Positions 1 through 8,394 of a stretch of 56,414 bases of DNA are shown here, piece by piece (positions within the stretch are counted from its first letter, which is position 1; the number at the start of each line of letters is the position of its first letter). The notes below the pieces were generated by a model. That model made no database searches. It was not told the DNA's origin and saw only the letters and a list, made by a program, of their open reading frames with translations. Made by a program: the position numbers and the translations under genes. The DNA is from Bacteroidales bacterium UBA3290 (GTDB taxonomy: Bacteria > Bacteroidota > Bacteroidia > Bacteroidales > UBA932): NCBI GenBank assembly GCA_002361615.1, contig DETK01000040.1:44508-100921 (forward strand), read 5' to 3'.

Positions 1-1
1 G

Positions 2-51
2 TTCAGTGACGCAAGTCGGCGAGCTATTCAGTGACGCAAGTCGGCGGGTGG
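2..51. repeat. 25-bp tandem repeat at the window edge
   Basis: Two consecutive 25-bp units (2-26 and 27-51) share their first 20 bases, and a third, decayed unit starts at 52 (TTCAGCGGCGCGG). No convincing gene covers them. Short open frames here only translate the repeat. The array may extend to the left beyond the window. Confidence 0.8.
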
Positions 52-332
52 TTCAGCGGCGCGGTCACACACGGCAGTTGGCGACAGCGTGGGTCATGGA
101 TGCGGCGCAAGGATGCAAGTGCAATGTTTCGAGCCACAAGTGCGGGTACGAGCGTGAGGGGCGAAAAGGGCGAGATAGGCGAGAGGGGAAAGATACGGTC
201 TTTTTTCCGGAAAGTGCCTGCAAAAAAGCAATTTTTCTCAAGAGGTCGACGAGAAGGGTATCGATAATTGTTGTAACTTTACCAAATCTGTCGAAGAAAT
301 AACGGACAAGAACAAAAAAGAACAATAAAAGC
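52..332. other. intergenic leader before the S41 protease
   Basis: No gene is supported in this stretch. A possible Bacteroidota -7 box, TAACTTTA, lies at 274-281, about 50 bases before the protease start codon. It differs from TAnnTTTG at the last base and no clear -33 TTG is seen at the right distance, so the promoter call is weak. Confidence 0.4.
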
Positions 333-3300
333 ATGAAACGAACCATTATCTTCGCTTTGGTGGCCGTTGTCGGCCTGATGAGTTCAGCTTTGGTGGCGTG
401 GGGACAGGAGAGCCCGCGCTGGCTGCGCAAGAATGCCATTTCTCCTGACGGGAAGCAGATCGCTTTCTCCTACAAGGGCGACATCTATGTCGTGCCGGTG
501 GCTGGGGGAAGGGCGCAGCAGCTGACCAGCAATCCGGCTTACGATTCCGACCCGGTGTGGACGCCGGACAGCAAGTGCCTTGTCTTCAGCTCCTATCGTG
601 AAGGCAGCAAGGATATCTTCATGGTAGCGGCCGAGGGTGGCACGCCCAAGCGGATAACCAACTATCCGGGCAACGAGACGCCGAAGGCTGTGCTGCCCGA
701 CGGGCGCATCGCCTTCACGGCGAATCTGCAGCCGGACGTCCGTTTCGACGGCTTCCCGGGCGACGCTCAGGTCTGGGCCGTCTCGCCCGACGGCGCCAAC
801 CCTACGTCCGTCCGTCCCGATCTGCTGACTTCCGTCACCATGTCGGAACTGAGCGTCCGTCCCGACGGCGCCATCCTCTACGAAGACTATAAGGGCTACG
901 AAGATCCGCTCCGCAAGCACCACACCTCCGCAGTAACGCGTGACATCTGGCTGTGCAAGGACGGCGTCTTTACGCAGCTGTCCCGTTACAACGGCGAGGA
1001 CCGCCAGCCGGTCTTCGCCGCCGACGGCGATACCTATTATTATTTGAGCGAGGAAGGGGGCAAGACCATCAACCTGCGCCGCAGCAGCGTCTCCAATCCC
1101 GGCAAGTCGGTGCAGCTGACCAGCTATGAGAAAGATCCCGTGCGCTACGTTTCCGTGGCGAAAGACGGTACGCTGGCCTTCTCGCAGAACGGCGACCTTT
1201 ACACGATGAAGGAGGGCCAGCAGCCCCGCAAGGTCGAAATCACCGTCATCCGCGACGAGAACGAGCGCGACATGGTCAAGATGAATTACACGGGTGGCGC
1301 CACGGCGATGGCCGTCTCGCCCGACGGCAAGGAGATCGCCATGGTCATCCGCGGCGACGTGTTCGTGACCGCCGCTGAATACAACACCACGCGCCGCATC
1401 ACCAACACGCCGGAACAGGAGCGGGGCGTGAGCTTCTCGAAAGACGGCCGCGAGCTCTACTACGCCGCTGAAAGGAACGGATGCTGGGGCGTCTGGCGCA
1501 CCGTGCTGACGGAAAAGAACGACAAGCTCTTTACTTACGCCGTCAAGACGAAGGAGGAACTCTTCTCCGAGCCGGGCGAGACCAGCTTCCAGCCGGTCGT
1601 CTCGCCCGACGGCAAGTGGGTGGCCTATCTGCGCGACCGCACGGAACTCGTGGTCAAGCCCACCAAGGGCGGCAAAGTCAAGTCGCTGCTCAAAGGCGCG
1701 AACTACTCCTACCAGGACGGCGACCAGTATTTCTCCTGGAGCCCCGACAGTGAATATCTGCTGACGACCTATCAGGCCGACGGCGGCTGGAACAACGCCG
1801 ACATTGCCCTGATCGAGGTGAGCACGGGCCAGGTCACCGACCTGACCCGGAGCGGCTACTCCGACGGCAGCTTCCGCTGGGCCCTCGGCGGCAAGGCCAT
1901 GACCTGGGAGTCCGACAAGAACGGTTACCGCAGCCACGGCAGCTGGGGCGCCCACGACGACATCTACATCATGTTCTTCGACGGCAAGGAAATGACCAAG
2001 TTCCTGCAGGACAAGGAAGACGAAGAGGTGGAGAAACTCCTCAGCGGCAAGAGCGAGAAACAGCTGGCCAAAGAAGAGAAGAAAGACAGCCTCGCACAGG
2101 AGAAACCCAAGAAGCTGGAACTGCTGCTCGAAGGCCGCGAGAACCGTGTCCGCCGCCTGACGGCCTCCTCGGCCGCCTACGGCGACCACTATCTCGCGAA
2201 AGACGGCCGCAAACTCTACTACGTGACCCCGCTCGAAAGCGGCCAGGGCCTTTGCGTCAAAGACCTGCGGGAAGGAAGCGTGAAGGTGCTTGCCCGCGGT
2301 GTGACGGGCCGTATCACCCCCTCGTCCGACGGCAGTTCGATCTTCGTATTCTCGGGCCGCGGCATCACCAAGGTGACGCTCGCCAACGGCCAGACCAAGC
2401 AGATCAGCTTCTCGGGCGACTTCGAGTTCCGTCCCAAGGCTGAGCGCGAATATATGTTCGGCCACATCTGGAAGCAGGTCAAGGAGAAATTCTACGACCC
2501 GAACCTCCATGGCGCCGACTGGGACTACTACCACGACAACTACGCGCAGTTCCTGCCCTACATCGACAACTACTTCGATTTCCAGGAGATGCTCTCCGAA
2601 ATGCTGGGCGAACTCAACGGTTCGCACACCGGCGCCCGCTACCGCCCCGCCGGCGGTGAGTCGCTTGGCCGTCTCGGCGTGCTTTACGACCTGGGCTACG
2701 CCGGCGAAGGCCTCCGCATCGCGGAGGTCCTCCCCGGCGGCGTGCTCAACCTGGCCGACAACGACATCAAGGCCGGCGACCTGATCGTAGCCATCGACGG
2801 CCGTACCATCGCCCCGCGCGAGAACTGGTTCCCGCTCCTCGCGGGAAAGGCTAACAAGAAGATCGTTGTCACGGTCCGAACTGGCGGAAAAGATAAAGAC
2901 CTGGTGGTGAAGCCCGTCGCCAACGAGTCGGGCCTGCTCTACAACCGTTGGGTCCGCCAGCGCGAAGAGATGGTGGAGCGCCTCTCCGGCGGCCGCATCG
3001 GCTACGTCCACGTTCAGGGGATGGATTCGCCCTCGTTCCGCGAGGTGTACTCAAAGGCCCTCGGCAAATACCGCAACTGCGACGCCATCGTCGTGGACAT
3101 CCGCCACAACGGCGGCGGCTGGCTCCACGACGACCTGGTCACCCTCCTCGGCGGCAAAGCCTACGTCGAATGGCGCCCGAGGGGCCAGTACATCGGTACC
3201 GAGCCTTACAGCAAATGGACCAAACCCTCCTGCGTCCTGATGAACGAAGACTGCTACTCCGACGCCTCCGGCTTCCCGTTCGCCTACAGGGCCCTCGGCA

Positions 3301-3551
3301 TCGGCAAACTCATCGGCATGCCCGTCCCCGGCACGATGACCGCCGTCTGGTGGGAAACCCAGATCCACCCGCAGATCGTCTTCGGCATCCCGCAGGTCGG
3401 CGGCTGGGTCCCCGAGAAACAGCGCTACATGGAGAACCTCCAGCTCGAGCCCGACATCCGCGTCACTAACGACCCCGCCTCCCGCCTCCAAGGCCAGGAC
3501 AAGCAGCTCGAAGCCGCCGTCGCGGAAATGCTCCGCACGGCAGGAAAATAG
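333..3551 (+). CDS. Secreted tricorn-type S41 serine protease
   Basis: A 1072-residue protein with a signal peptide (about residues 1-24, ending AWGQ), so it probably acts in the periplasm. Residues about 25-690 carry repeated 'SPDG' propeller blades, like the substrate-gating beta-propellers of tricorn protease. A helical core domain follows (about 710-775), then a PDZ-like domain (about 785-870, GDLIVAIDG) and the S41 catalytic fold (about 880-1060). Likely catalytic residues are His765 in NGSHTG and Ser976 in CYSDASGF, with Glu1008 a possible third member. Length and domain order match bacterial tricorn homologues, which degrade peptides. It is probably monocistronic, since palindromes and a new promoter follow. 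Specific substrates cannot be inferred. The family is well supported; the exact catalytic assignments are by motif only. Confidence 0.9.
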   Translation: MKRTIIFALVAVVGLMSSALVAWGQESPRWLRKNAISPDGKQIAFSYKGDIYVVPVAGGRAQQLTSNPAYDSDPVWTPDSKCLVFSSYREGSKDIFMVAAEGGTPKRITNYPGNETPKAVLPDGRIAFTANLQPDVRFDGFPGDAQVWAVSPDGANPTSVRPDLLTSVTMSELSVRPDGAILYEDYKGYEDPLRKHHTSAVTRDIWLCKDGVFTQLSRYNGEDRQPVFAADGDTYYYLSEEGGKTINLRRSSVSNPGKSVQLTSYEKDPVRYVSVAKDGTLAFSQNGDLYTMKEGQQPRKVEITVIRDENERDMVKMNYTGGATAMAVSPDGKEIAMVIRGDVFVTAAEYNTTRRITNTPEQERGVSFSKDGRELYYAAERNGCWGVWRTVLTEKNDKLFTYAVKTKEELFSEPGETSFQPVVSPDGKWVAYLRDRTELVVKPTKGGKVKSLLKGANYSYQDGDQYFSWSPDSEYLLTTYQADGGWNNADIALIEVSTGQVTDLTRSGYSDGSFRWALGGKAMTWESDKNGYRSHGSWGAHDDIYIMFFDGKEMTKFLQDKEDEEVEKLLSGKSEKQLAKEEKKDSLAQEKPKKLELLLEGRENRVRRLTASSAAYGDHYLAKDGRKLYYVTPLESGQGLCVKDLREGSVKVLARGVTGRITPSSDGSSIFVFSGRGITKVTLANGQTKQISFSGDFEFRPKAEREYMFGHIWKQVKEKFYDPNLHGADWDYYHDNYAQFLPYIDNYFDFQEMLSEMLGELNGSHTGARYRPAGGESLGRLGVLYDLGYAGEGLRIAEVLPGGVLNLADNDIKAGDLIVAIDGRTIAPRENWFPLLAGKANKKIVVTVRTGGKDKDLVVKPVANESGLLYNRWVRQREEMVERLSGGRIGYVHVQGMDSPSFREVYSKALGKYRNCDAIVVDIRHNGGGWLHDDLVTLLGGKAYVEWRPRGQYIGTEPYSKWTKPSCVLMNEDCYSDASGFPFAYRALGIGKLIGMPVPGTMTAVWWETQIHPQIVFGIPQVGGWVPEKQRYMENLQLEPDIRVTNDPASRLQGQDKQLEAAVAEMLRTAGK

Positions 3552-3563
3552 CCCATCTTCCCC

Positions 3564-3687
3564 AACTCGACTGCGGAAACTCGGTTTTTTACCCCACTTT
3601 CCGCAGTCGAGTTTGCGATTTTTAGCGAAAAACACCCAACTCGACTGCGGAAACTCGGTTTTTTACCCTACTTTCCGCAGTCGAGTT
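3564..3687. repeat. Two tandem REP-like palindromes
   Basis: Two 50-bp copies (3564-3613 and 3638-3687) each have perfect 16-bp inverted arms, AACTCGACTGCGGAAA and its complement, around an 18-base loop. The copies differ by one loop base and are spaced 74 bp apart. They lie between the protease and the ATPase and could act as terminators or as a mobile repetitive extragenic palindrome family. The promoter of the next gene begins immediately after the second copy. Confidence 0.85.
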
Positions 3688-3717
3688 TTGATAAATGAAA
3701 TAAAAAGACTATCTTCG
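3688..3717 (+). promoter_or_regulatory. Promoter of the ATPase gene
   Basis: TTG at 3688-3690 and TATCTTCG at 3710-3717 are separated by 19 bases, the usual spacing of the Bacteroidota -33/-7 promoter. The -7 box differs from TAnnTTTG at one position. The start codon follows 25 bases later. Confidence 0.55.
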
Positions 3718-3742
3718 CTCGACGTAAAACAACGGATCGGAT

Positions 3743-5182
3743 ATGGACAGGAACCTGTTTATCGGCCGGGAATATGAAATCCGGCAATTGGAAAAATATA
3801 GGGATTCCAAAGAGTCGGAATTTGTCGTCGTGTATGGCAGGAGACGGGTAGGGAAGACCTATTTAATCAAGGAATTCTTCGAGGATACCTATGATTTCAA
3901 GGTAACCGGCCTATACAATCAGCCGAAGCAGATACAACTCAAGAATTTCTCCCTCGCGCTGCTGTCGTATGGTGCAAAGTTCAAGGCGATGCCTTCAGAC
4001 TGGCTTGAAGCGTTCGAGGAACTGAAAAAACTGCTCAAGGGCATCCGTGAACCGCGCAAGAAGATAGTCTTCATCGACGAACTGCCTTGGCTCGACACGC
4101 GGCAAAGCGATTTCCTGGCGGCCTTCGAAGCGTTCTGGAACGGATGGGGAGCCCAGCAGGACGATTTGATGCTGATAGCGTGCGGATCGGCCACGACATG
4201 GATTACCAACAAATTGCTCTCCAACAAGGGCGGCCTCTTCAATCGTGCGGCCAGGCGCTTGTATCTCAAGCCGTTTACTTTGAGAGAAACGGAGCAATAC
4301 CTTATATCAAGGGGAATCCGCTGGAGCCGGTACGATATCGTGGAGTGCTATATGATCATGGGCGGGATTCCGTACTATTTGAAACTGTTGGATAGGGAGT
4401 TGTCTTTCTTTCAAAACATAGACCAGGTCTTTTTCAAGGAAAAAGGACCGCTATGGGATGAATTCGACCATTTGTACGAGACGCTGTTCGGAAAGGCCAA
4501 GGCCTATCTGAGAATCATCGAAGCACTGTCGCAAAAGAAGTCGGGTCTTACGCGGAAGGAACTGATCGCGGAGAGCGGACTGGAAGACAACGGTTTTCTT
4601 ACCGAAATGCTGAAGAACTTGAAAGACAGTAATTTCGTAAGGGCATACAATACGTTCGGAAAAAAAGAGAAGAACATTGTTTATCAGTTGGCTGATTATT
4701 ATACGCTCTTTTATCTGCGCTTCCTCAAAGGGAAGGAGAATCTGGACGAACACTTCTGGACGCACTATATGGACAATCCGGCCAAGAGCGTCTGGGCAGG
4801 ACAGACCTTCGAGCAGGTGTGCAAGGACCACATCGTCCAAATCAAGCAGGCTGCTGGCGTCAGTGCGGTCCTGTCGGACATTTCTGCATGGTCCGGCTCG
4901 AGTGAGAGCGGAAAGGCCCAGATCGACCTGGTCATCGACCGGCGCGACCGGGTGATCAATATCGGAGAAATCAAATACGCCGTGGATGAATTCACCATCG
5001 ATGCGGAATACGAGGAGAAGCTCCGAAGGAAGATGCGTATTTTCCGGGAAGCAACCGGGACGAAGAAGGCGCTCCAATTATTGATGATCACCACCTATGG
5101 TCTTCGCCGCAACGCCCATAGCGGCCTCGTCCAGTCGCAGGTCCGGATGGATGATCTGTTCTCGTGGACAGGGGAGGTTTAA
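3743..5182 (+). CDS. AAA ATPase with DUF234-like nuclease end
   Basis: A 479-residue cytoplasmic ATPase of the archaeal-ATPase/DUF234 type that is common in Bacteroidota. The Walker A motif is GRRRVGKT (residues 32-39) and Walker B is IVFIDEL (108-114). A winged-helix-like middle (about 265-330) is followed by a C-terminal module that carries D395 and E409-x-K411 (IGEIK), a pattern typical of PD-(D/E)xK nuclease folds. The family's role is poorly known; links to mobile DNA and toxin-like functions have been suggested. The gene has its own promoter and ends just before the G12 tract of the fimbrial locus, so it is probably not part of that operon. Family call firm, function unknown. Confidence 0.85.
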   Translation: MDRNLFIGREYEIRQLEKYRDSKESEFVVVYGRRRVGKTYLIKEFFEDTYDFKVTGLYNQPKQIQLKNFSLALLSYGAKFKAMPSDWLEAFEELKKLLKGIREPRKKIVFIDELPWLDTRQSDFLAAFEAFWNGWGAQQDDLMLIACGSATTWITNKLLSNKGGLFNRAARRLYLKPFTLRETEQYLISRGIRWSRYDIVECYMIMGGIPYYLKLLDRELSFFQNIDQVFFKEKGPLWDEFDHLYETLFGKAKAYLRIIEALSQKKSGLTRKELIAESGLEDNGFLTEMLKNLKDSNFVRAYNTFGKKEKNIVYQLADYYTLFYLRFLKGKENLDEHFWTHYMDNPAKSVWAGQTFEQVCKDHIVQIKQAAGVSAVLSDISAWSGSSESGKAQIDLVIDRRDRVINIGEIKYAVDEFTIDAEYEEKLRRKMRIFREATGTKKALQLLMITTYGLRRNAHSGLVQSQVRMDDLFSWTGEV

Positions 5183-5191
5183 AAAAATTGA

Positions 5192-5203
5192 GGGGGGGGG
5201 GGG
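5192..5203. repeat. G12 homopolymer upstream of the fimbrial promoter
   Basis: Twelve consecutive G bases follow the ATPase stop codon by nine bases and end 18 bases before the -33 TTG of the DUF3575/fimbrial promoter. A-rich runs lie between the tract and the promoter. Tracts of this length are prone to slipped-strand length change, which would alter the spacing of upstream elements to the promoter. Confidence 0.9.
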
Positions 5204-5221
5204 AAAAAAGTTAAAAAAATG

Positions 5222-5251
5222 TTGATATTTGACAAAAATGCTGTAATTTTG
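5222..5251 (+). promoter_or_regulatory. Strong Bacteroidota promoter of the fimbrial operon
   Basis: TTG at 5222-5224 and TAATTTTG at 5244-5251, a perfect match to TAnnTTTG, are spaced by 19 bases. Transcription should start near 5258, leaving a leader of about 45 bases. A-tracts upstream (5204-5219) may act as UP-like elements. This is the only convincing promoter seen for any fimbrial gene in the window. Confidence 0.75.
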
Positions 5252-5301
5252 CTTTCTGTTAGTAATAGTGCCTAATTGGGCGCAACTATATTTTATTGGT
5301 A

Positions 5302-6015
5302 ATGAAAGCATTACGGTTTAAATGGATGATGGCGGTCCTCTTGGTTGGGCTGACCGGGACGACTTTGCGTGCACAAGACAGCGAAGTTATTTTCGAACGC
5401 ACCATTGGCGATGAGGTCATGACGGTAGCCGTCCAGCGTGAAGCGCCGGTGATTCTCCGGCAGCACCCGGTGCACGGTTTCGCCCTCCGCAACAACCTGG
5501 CCTACGACGCCATCGGCACCCCCAACCTCGGCATCGAAATCCCCCTGAGCGACAATGTGAGCATCGGCGGAAGCTTCGGTTTCAAGAATTGGGACCGCAT
5601 CCTCTTCTGGGACAAAAACCAGGACAATCCGGCCAAGTGGCGCAACATGGTCATCATGCCTGAATTCCGCTACTATCCCGCCTTCATCGGTTCCGGCCAC
5701 TTCTTCGGTGCAGACCTTATGTATATGCACTACAATGCCGGCGGCCTGAAGATTCCCTTCTACAAAGAGTTGGAAGAACATCGCGTCCAGGGCAACATGT
5801 ACGGCATGGGCCTCTTCTACGGCTATTCCTGGTGGATCGGCCGTCGCTGGCGTTTCGAGGCCGAAATCGGCCTTTCGGGCGGCTGGCGCAGCGAGCGCGT
5901 CTTCGAATGCGCCTGGTGCGGCAAGGATCTGGGTACCAACAAGGGCATGGTCCTCATCCCGAAAGTCGGCCTGAACTTCGTTTACACGATGGGTAAAATC
6001 GCTAAAGATGAGTAG
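5302..6015 (+). CDS. DUF3575 outer-membrane-like protein
   Basis: A 237-residue protein with a signal peptide ending LRAQ (about residue 24). The sequence ALRNNLAYDAIGTPNLGIE, the Trp/Tyr-rich strands (PEFRYYPAF, GYSWWIGRRWRFEAEIG) and a Cys-x-x-Cys pair near the C-terminus fit DUF3575, an outer-membrane beta-barrel-like family often found beside Fim/Mfa genes. Its job there is not established; assembly or assistance at the outer membrane is plausible. An in-frame TTG lies two codons upstream, but the ATG at 5302 gives the clean signal peptide. It is the first gene after the promoter at 5222, and the last base of its TAG stop is the first base of the 19-bp inverted repeat at 6015. Confidence 0.8.
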   Translation: MKALRFKWMMAVLLVGLTGTTLRAQDSEVIFERTIGDEVMTVAVQREAPVILRQHPVHGFALRNNLAYDAIGTPNLGIEIPLSDNVSIGGSFGFKNWDRILFWDKNQDNPAKWRNMVIMPEFRYYPAFIGSGHFFGADLMYMHYNAGGLKIPFYKELEEHRVQGNMYGMGLFYGYSWWIGRRWRFEAEIGLSGGWRSERVFECAWCGKDLGTNKGMVLIPKVGLNFVYTMGKIAKDE

Positions 6016-6033
6016 ATTGCGGCCCGCAATAAT
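6015..6033 (+). repeat. Left 19-bp inverted repeat (IR-L)
   Basis: GATTGCGGCCCGCAATAAT, itself a near-perfect dyad (ATTGCGG-C-CCGCAAT), lies between the DUF3575 stop codon and the first stalk gene. The same 19 bases occur in opposite orientation at 45544-45562. Beyond the 19 bases both sites share CAATAATCAATAACA and AACAAAACCATGAAAAAGTT at identical spacing, so the homology runs into the stalk coding sequence. Confidence 0.85.
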
Positions 6034-6079
6034 GACAAGAAAAAAAGCAATAATCAATAACACATTTTCTAACAAAACC

Positions 6080-8356
6080 ATGAAAAAGTTCTTCTTTTTT
6101 CTGAGTGCAATCGCACTTCTGGGACTCGCCTCCGCCTGCGTTGAGCAGCAGGAAGTGAATCCGAACTACAATCCCGAAACCCGGGAGGTAAACGCGAACT
6201 TCGTGTTCAACATTGCCACGAACGATTCTCCGACGACGAAGATGACGGCCGATGATGTGCAGTACGTCGTCAGCAGCGCTGCCAAATTCCGCGGTATCAA
6301 CAATGCGCACCTGATTGCTTTGACGTTGGGCAACAATACCAACAAGATCGCCGTCGGTGGAGAACCTGTCACCAAGTCCTACAATCTGCAGGAAATCCTT
6401 GCTGCTGGATCCCTAAGGGGTACGGCTACGACGGGCGACAAGGACAAGTCGCACCGGGTCCTCGAGCTGACCATCCCTACGGGTGTCAACAATTTCGTGT
6501 TCTTCGGCAAAGCCATCAAAGGCTCGGGTGAGAACGTGGACAACGAGCAGGGTAAGATTGTCTTTACGGTCGATGAGAACAGCGCTGCCAACACGCAGTT
6601 CGAGCTGGTTTCCCGTTACGATAAGAAAGTTGATTTCGAAGGTGCCCAGCAATTGATTGCAGCCGTTGTCAATAACATCCTTACCAAACCTACGGCCAAG
6701 TCTGGCAATACGGATTACTACTGGAAGAATTATGGTGTGTATAATTCTCAGGCCGCCCAGGGTGAACGCTGGAAAGTCAATCCGCAGAGTATTACCGACC
6801 GCACTGTTCCGGCCTCCCCGCTGGCCGAAGTCCTGGGTAACATCTTCTGCTCTTTCGTCAATATCCGTCCCGGCGCCGTACGTGCCGGTTCAGGCCAGAG
6901 CGTGGTCCGTATGATGGGTGATATCGCCGTTTCCCTGGGTCAGGTTGCCAAAGCGACTGCGACCACCACCGGAGAAGAGCTGGCCAAGGGCATGGCCCGC
7001 GCGATCCTCACCGAAATGAACAAGTATTTCTACATCACCAAGCCCGTAAATGCAACTGTTCCTGAGGAATATAAAGCAACTGACTTCATGGCTTTGGATG
7101 CTGACTTCGAGAATGTCGGTACCGATGCAGAGGATGTAAGATGGCGTCCCGCCGATGAGGTCAAGACCAACACGGGAATTACGATCAACAACGTGACCGT
7201 CACAACCAATTTTATCCGGTTCTTCCCGACGGAATTCAACATGCCGATGGGTGCTGCCCAGCTGGTCGTTGACGATGAGGCGAATGCAACCTTCAAATAT
7301 GCCGCAAATCCCTCCACTTTCAACGGTGCCATGCCCAGCGGTATTGATTTGAACAAGGTCATGTACCCTGCCGAGCTTTGCTACTTCGGCAACAGCCCGC
7401 TCCGCGTGACGGACGAGACGCTCGATGAAAAAGATTATCCTGACGGCGCCGGCAGCGGTGAAAAGGAGTGGCTTGCCGATGCTTCCTGGACCGGTAAGAA
7501 CTGGTCTGGCCGTGGAGCCGAAGTCCTCTCTTCTTCCCGCTCTGTCGCAATGGCCGACAACATCAACTACGGTACGGCACTTCTTGAAGCTACGGTGGGC
7601 TATGCCAGTACGATTGGTCAAGCCAATCCGCTTATTGACAACACGCAGAAATTCTTCCCCGGTGAAAACCCCAGGATCAACCTTGCCAACCCTGGCGCAG
7701 GCCTGTTCTACCTGACCGGCGTGCTGATCGGCGGCCAGTACAAGACCATGGGCTGGAACTACATCGCCAAGGCTGACCTCAAGGACAACGCCAACTATAT
7801 CATCTACGACAAGATTGCCGACCCGATCCAGGACAAGCTGGGCGCTGACACCAAAGCCATCCAGGTGCCTGCGAACGGAGGTGTTTCCGCCAAGAACTAT
7901 ACGCTGGTCTGGGATAACTACAACAATACCGACGGCGAGCAGGACAAGGTCCTGGTCGCACTCGAATTCGTCAACAACACGGGTCACGACTTCTGGGGTG
8001 AGCACAACATCATCCGCAAAGGCGGTACCTTCTACATCCTCGGCGAACTGGATCTGTCCAAGGCGACTGCCCCGACTGCTTCCAGCGACGGTGCTGCAGC
8101 AGCTCCTTTCTGGCCTGTAGCTCCGGACAACTATGTACTGCCTCCGTACAACACCGATGGTACTTCGAAGGAAATCAAACGCGTGTTTATCCAGGATTAC
8201 AGGACGGTTGCCAATTTCAAGATCGGTCCCAAATCGCTGCAGCACGCTTATGTGACGGTGCCCGACCTTCGTTCGAGCCAGATGTCGCTCGGTCTGTCGG
8301 TTGACCTGCAGTGGCGCCAGGGTGACACATTCGACGTCCTCCTGGGTGGCGAATAA
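6080..8356 (+). CDS. Mfa1-like fimbrial stalk subunit, cassette 1
   Basis: A 758-residue lipoprotein: signal peptide with a lipobox at Cys20 (ASAC), then a Thr-Thr-Lys site at 52-54 likely to be cut during maturation, as in Porphyromonas fimbrillins. Conserved stalk motifs are GSGQSVVRMM, ELCYFGNSPLRV and LIGGQYKTMGW. The C-terminus has GLSVDLQW, probably the donor strand that completes the next subunit. I chose the ATG at 6080, since the signal peptide begins there and it matches the three paralogues; the frame is open for 24 codons upstream. It is longer than the well-known Mfa1 (about 560 residues). It is the first gene after DUF3575 and IR-L, so the fibre body of cassette 1 is probably made from it. 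Confidence 0.85.
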   Translation: MKKFFFFLSAIALLGLASACVEQQEVNPNYNPETREVNANFVFNIATNDSPTTKMTADDVQYVVSSAAKFRGINNAHLIALTLGNNTNKIAVGGEPVTKSYNLQEILAAGSLRGTATTGDKDKSHRVLELTIPTGVNNFVFFGKAIKGSGENVDNEQGKIVFTVDENSAANTQFELVSRYDKKVDFEGAQQLIAAVVNNILTKPTAKSGNTDYYWKNYGVYNSQAAQGERWKVNPQSITDRTVPASPLAEVLGNIFCSFVNIRPGAVRAGSGQSVVRMMGDIAVSLGQVAKATATTTGEELAKGMARAILTEMNKYFYITKPVNATVPEEYKATDFMALDADFENVGTDAEDVRWRPADEVKTNTGITINNVTVTTNFIRFFPTEFNMPMGAAQLVVDDEANATFKYAANPSTFNGAMPSGIDLNKVMYPAELCYFGNSPLRVTDETLDEKDYPDGAGSGEKEWLADASWTGKNWSGRGAEVLSSSRSVAMADNINYGTALLEATVGYASTIGQANPLIDNTQKFFPGENPRINLANPGAGLFYLTGVLIGGQYKTMGWNYIAKADLKDNANYIIYDKIADPIQDKLGADTKAIQVPANGGVSAKNYTLVWDNYNNTDGEQDKVLVALEFVNNTGHDFWGEHNIIRKGGTFYILGELDLSKATAPTASSDGAAAAPFWPVAPDNYVLPPYNTDGTSKEIKRVFIQDYRTVANFKIGPKSLQHAYVTVPDLRSSQMSLGLSVDLQWRQGDTFDVLLGGE

Positions 8357-8394
8357 TCAATTTTGAAATAATATTAACCAACCCTTTCACACAC

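Noticed and set aside
6..302. Short open frames at the window start
   Set aside because: They begin in the 25-bp tandem repeat, overlap one another and show no protein-like pattern.
384..3011. Long minus-strand open frame (875 codons) opposite the S41 protease
   Set aside because: It is antisense to a clearly conserved protease, has a Val/Ala/Asp-biased composition typical of the complement of GC-rich genes, and shows no domain.
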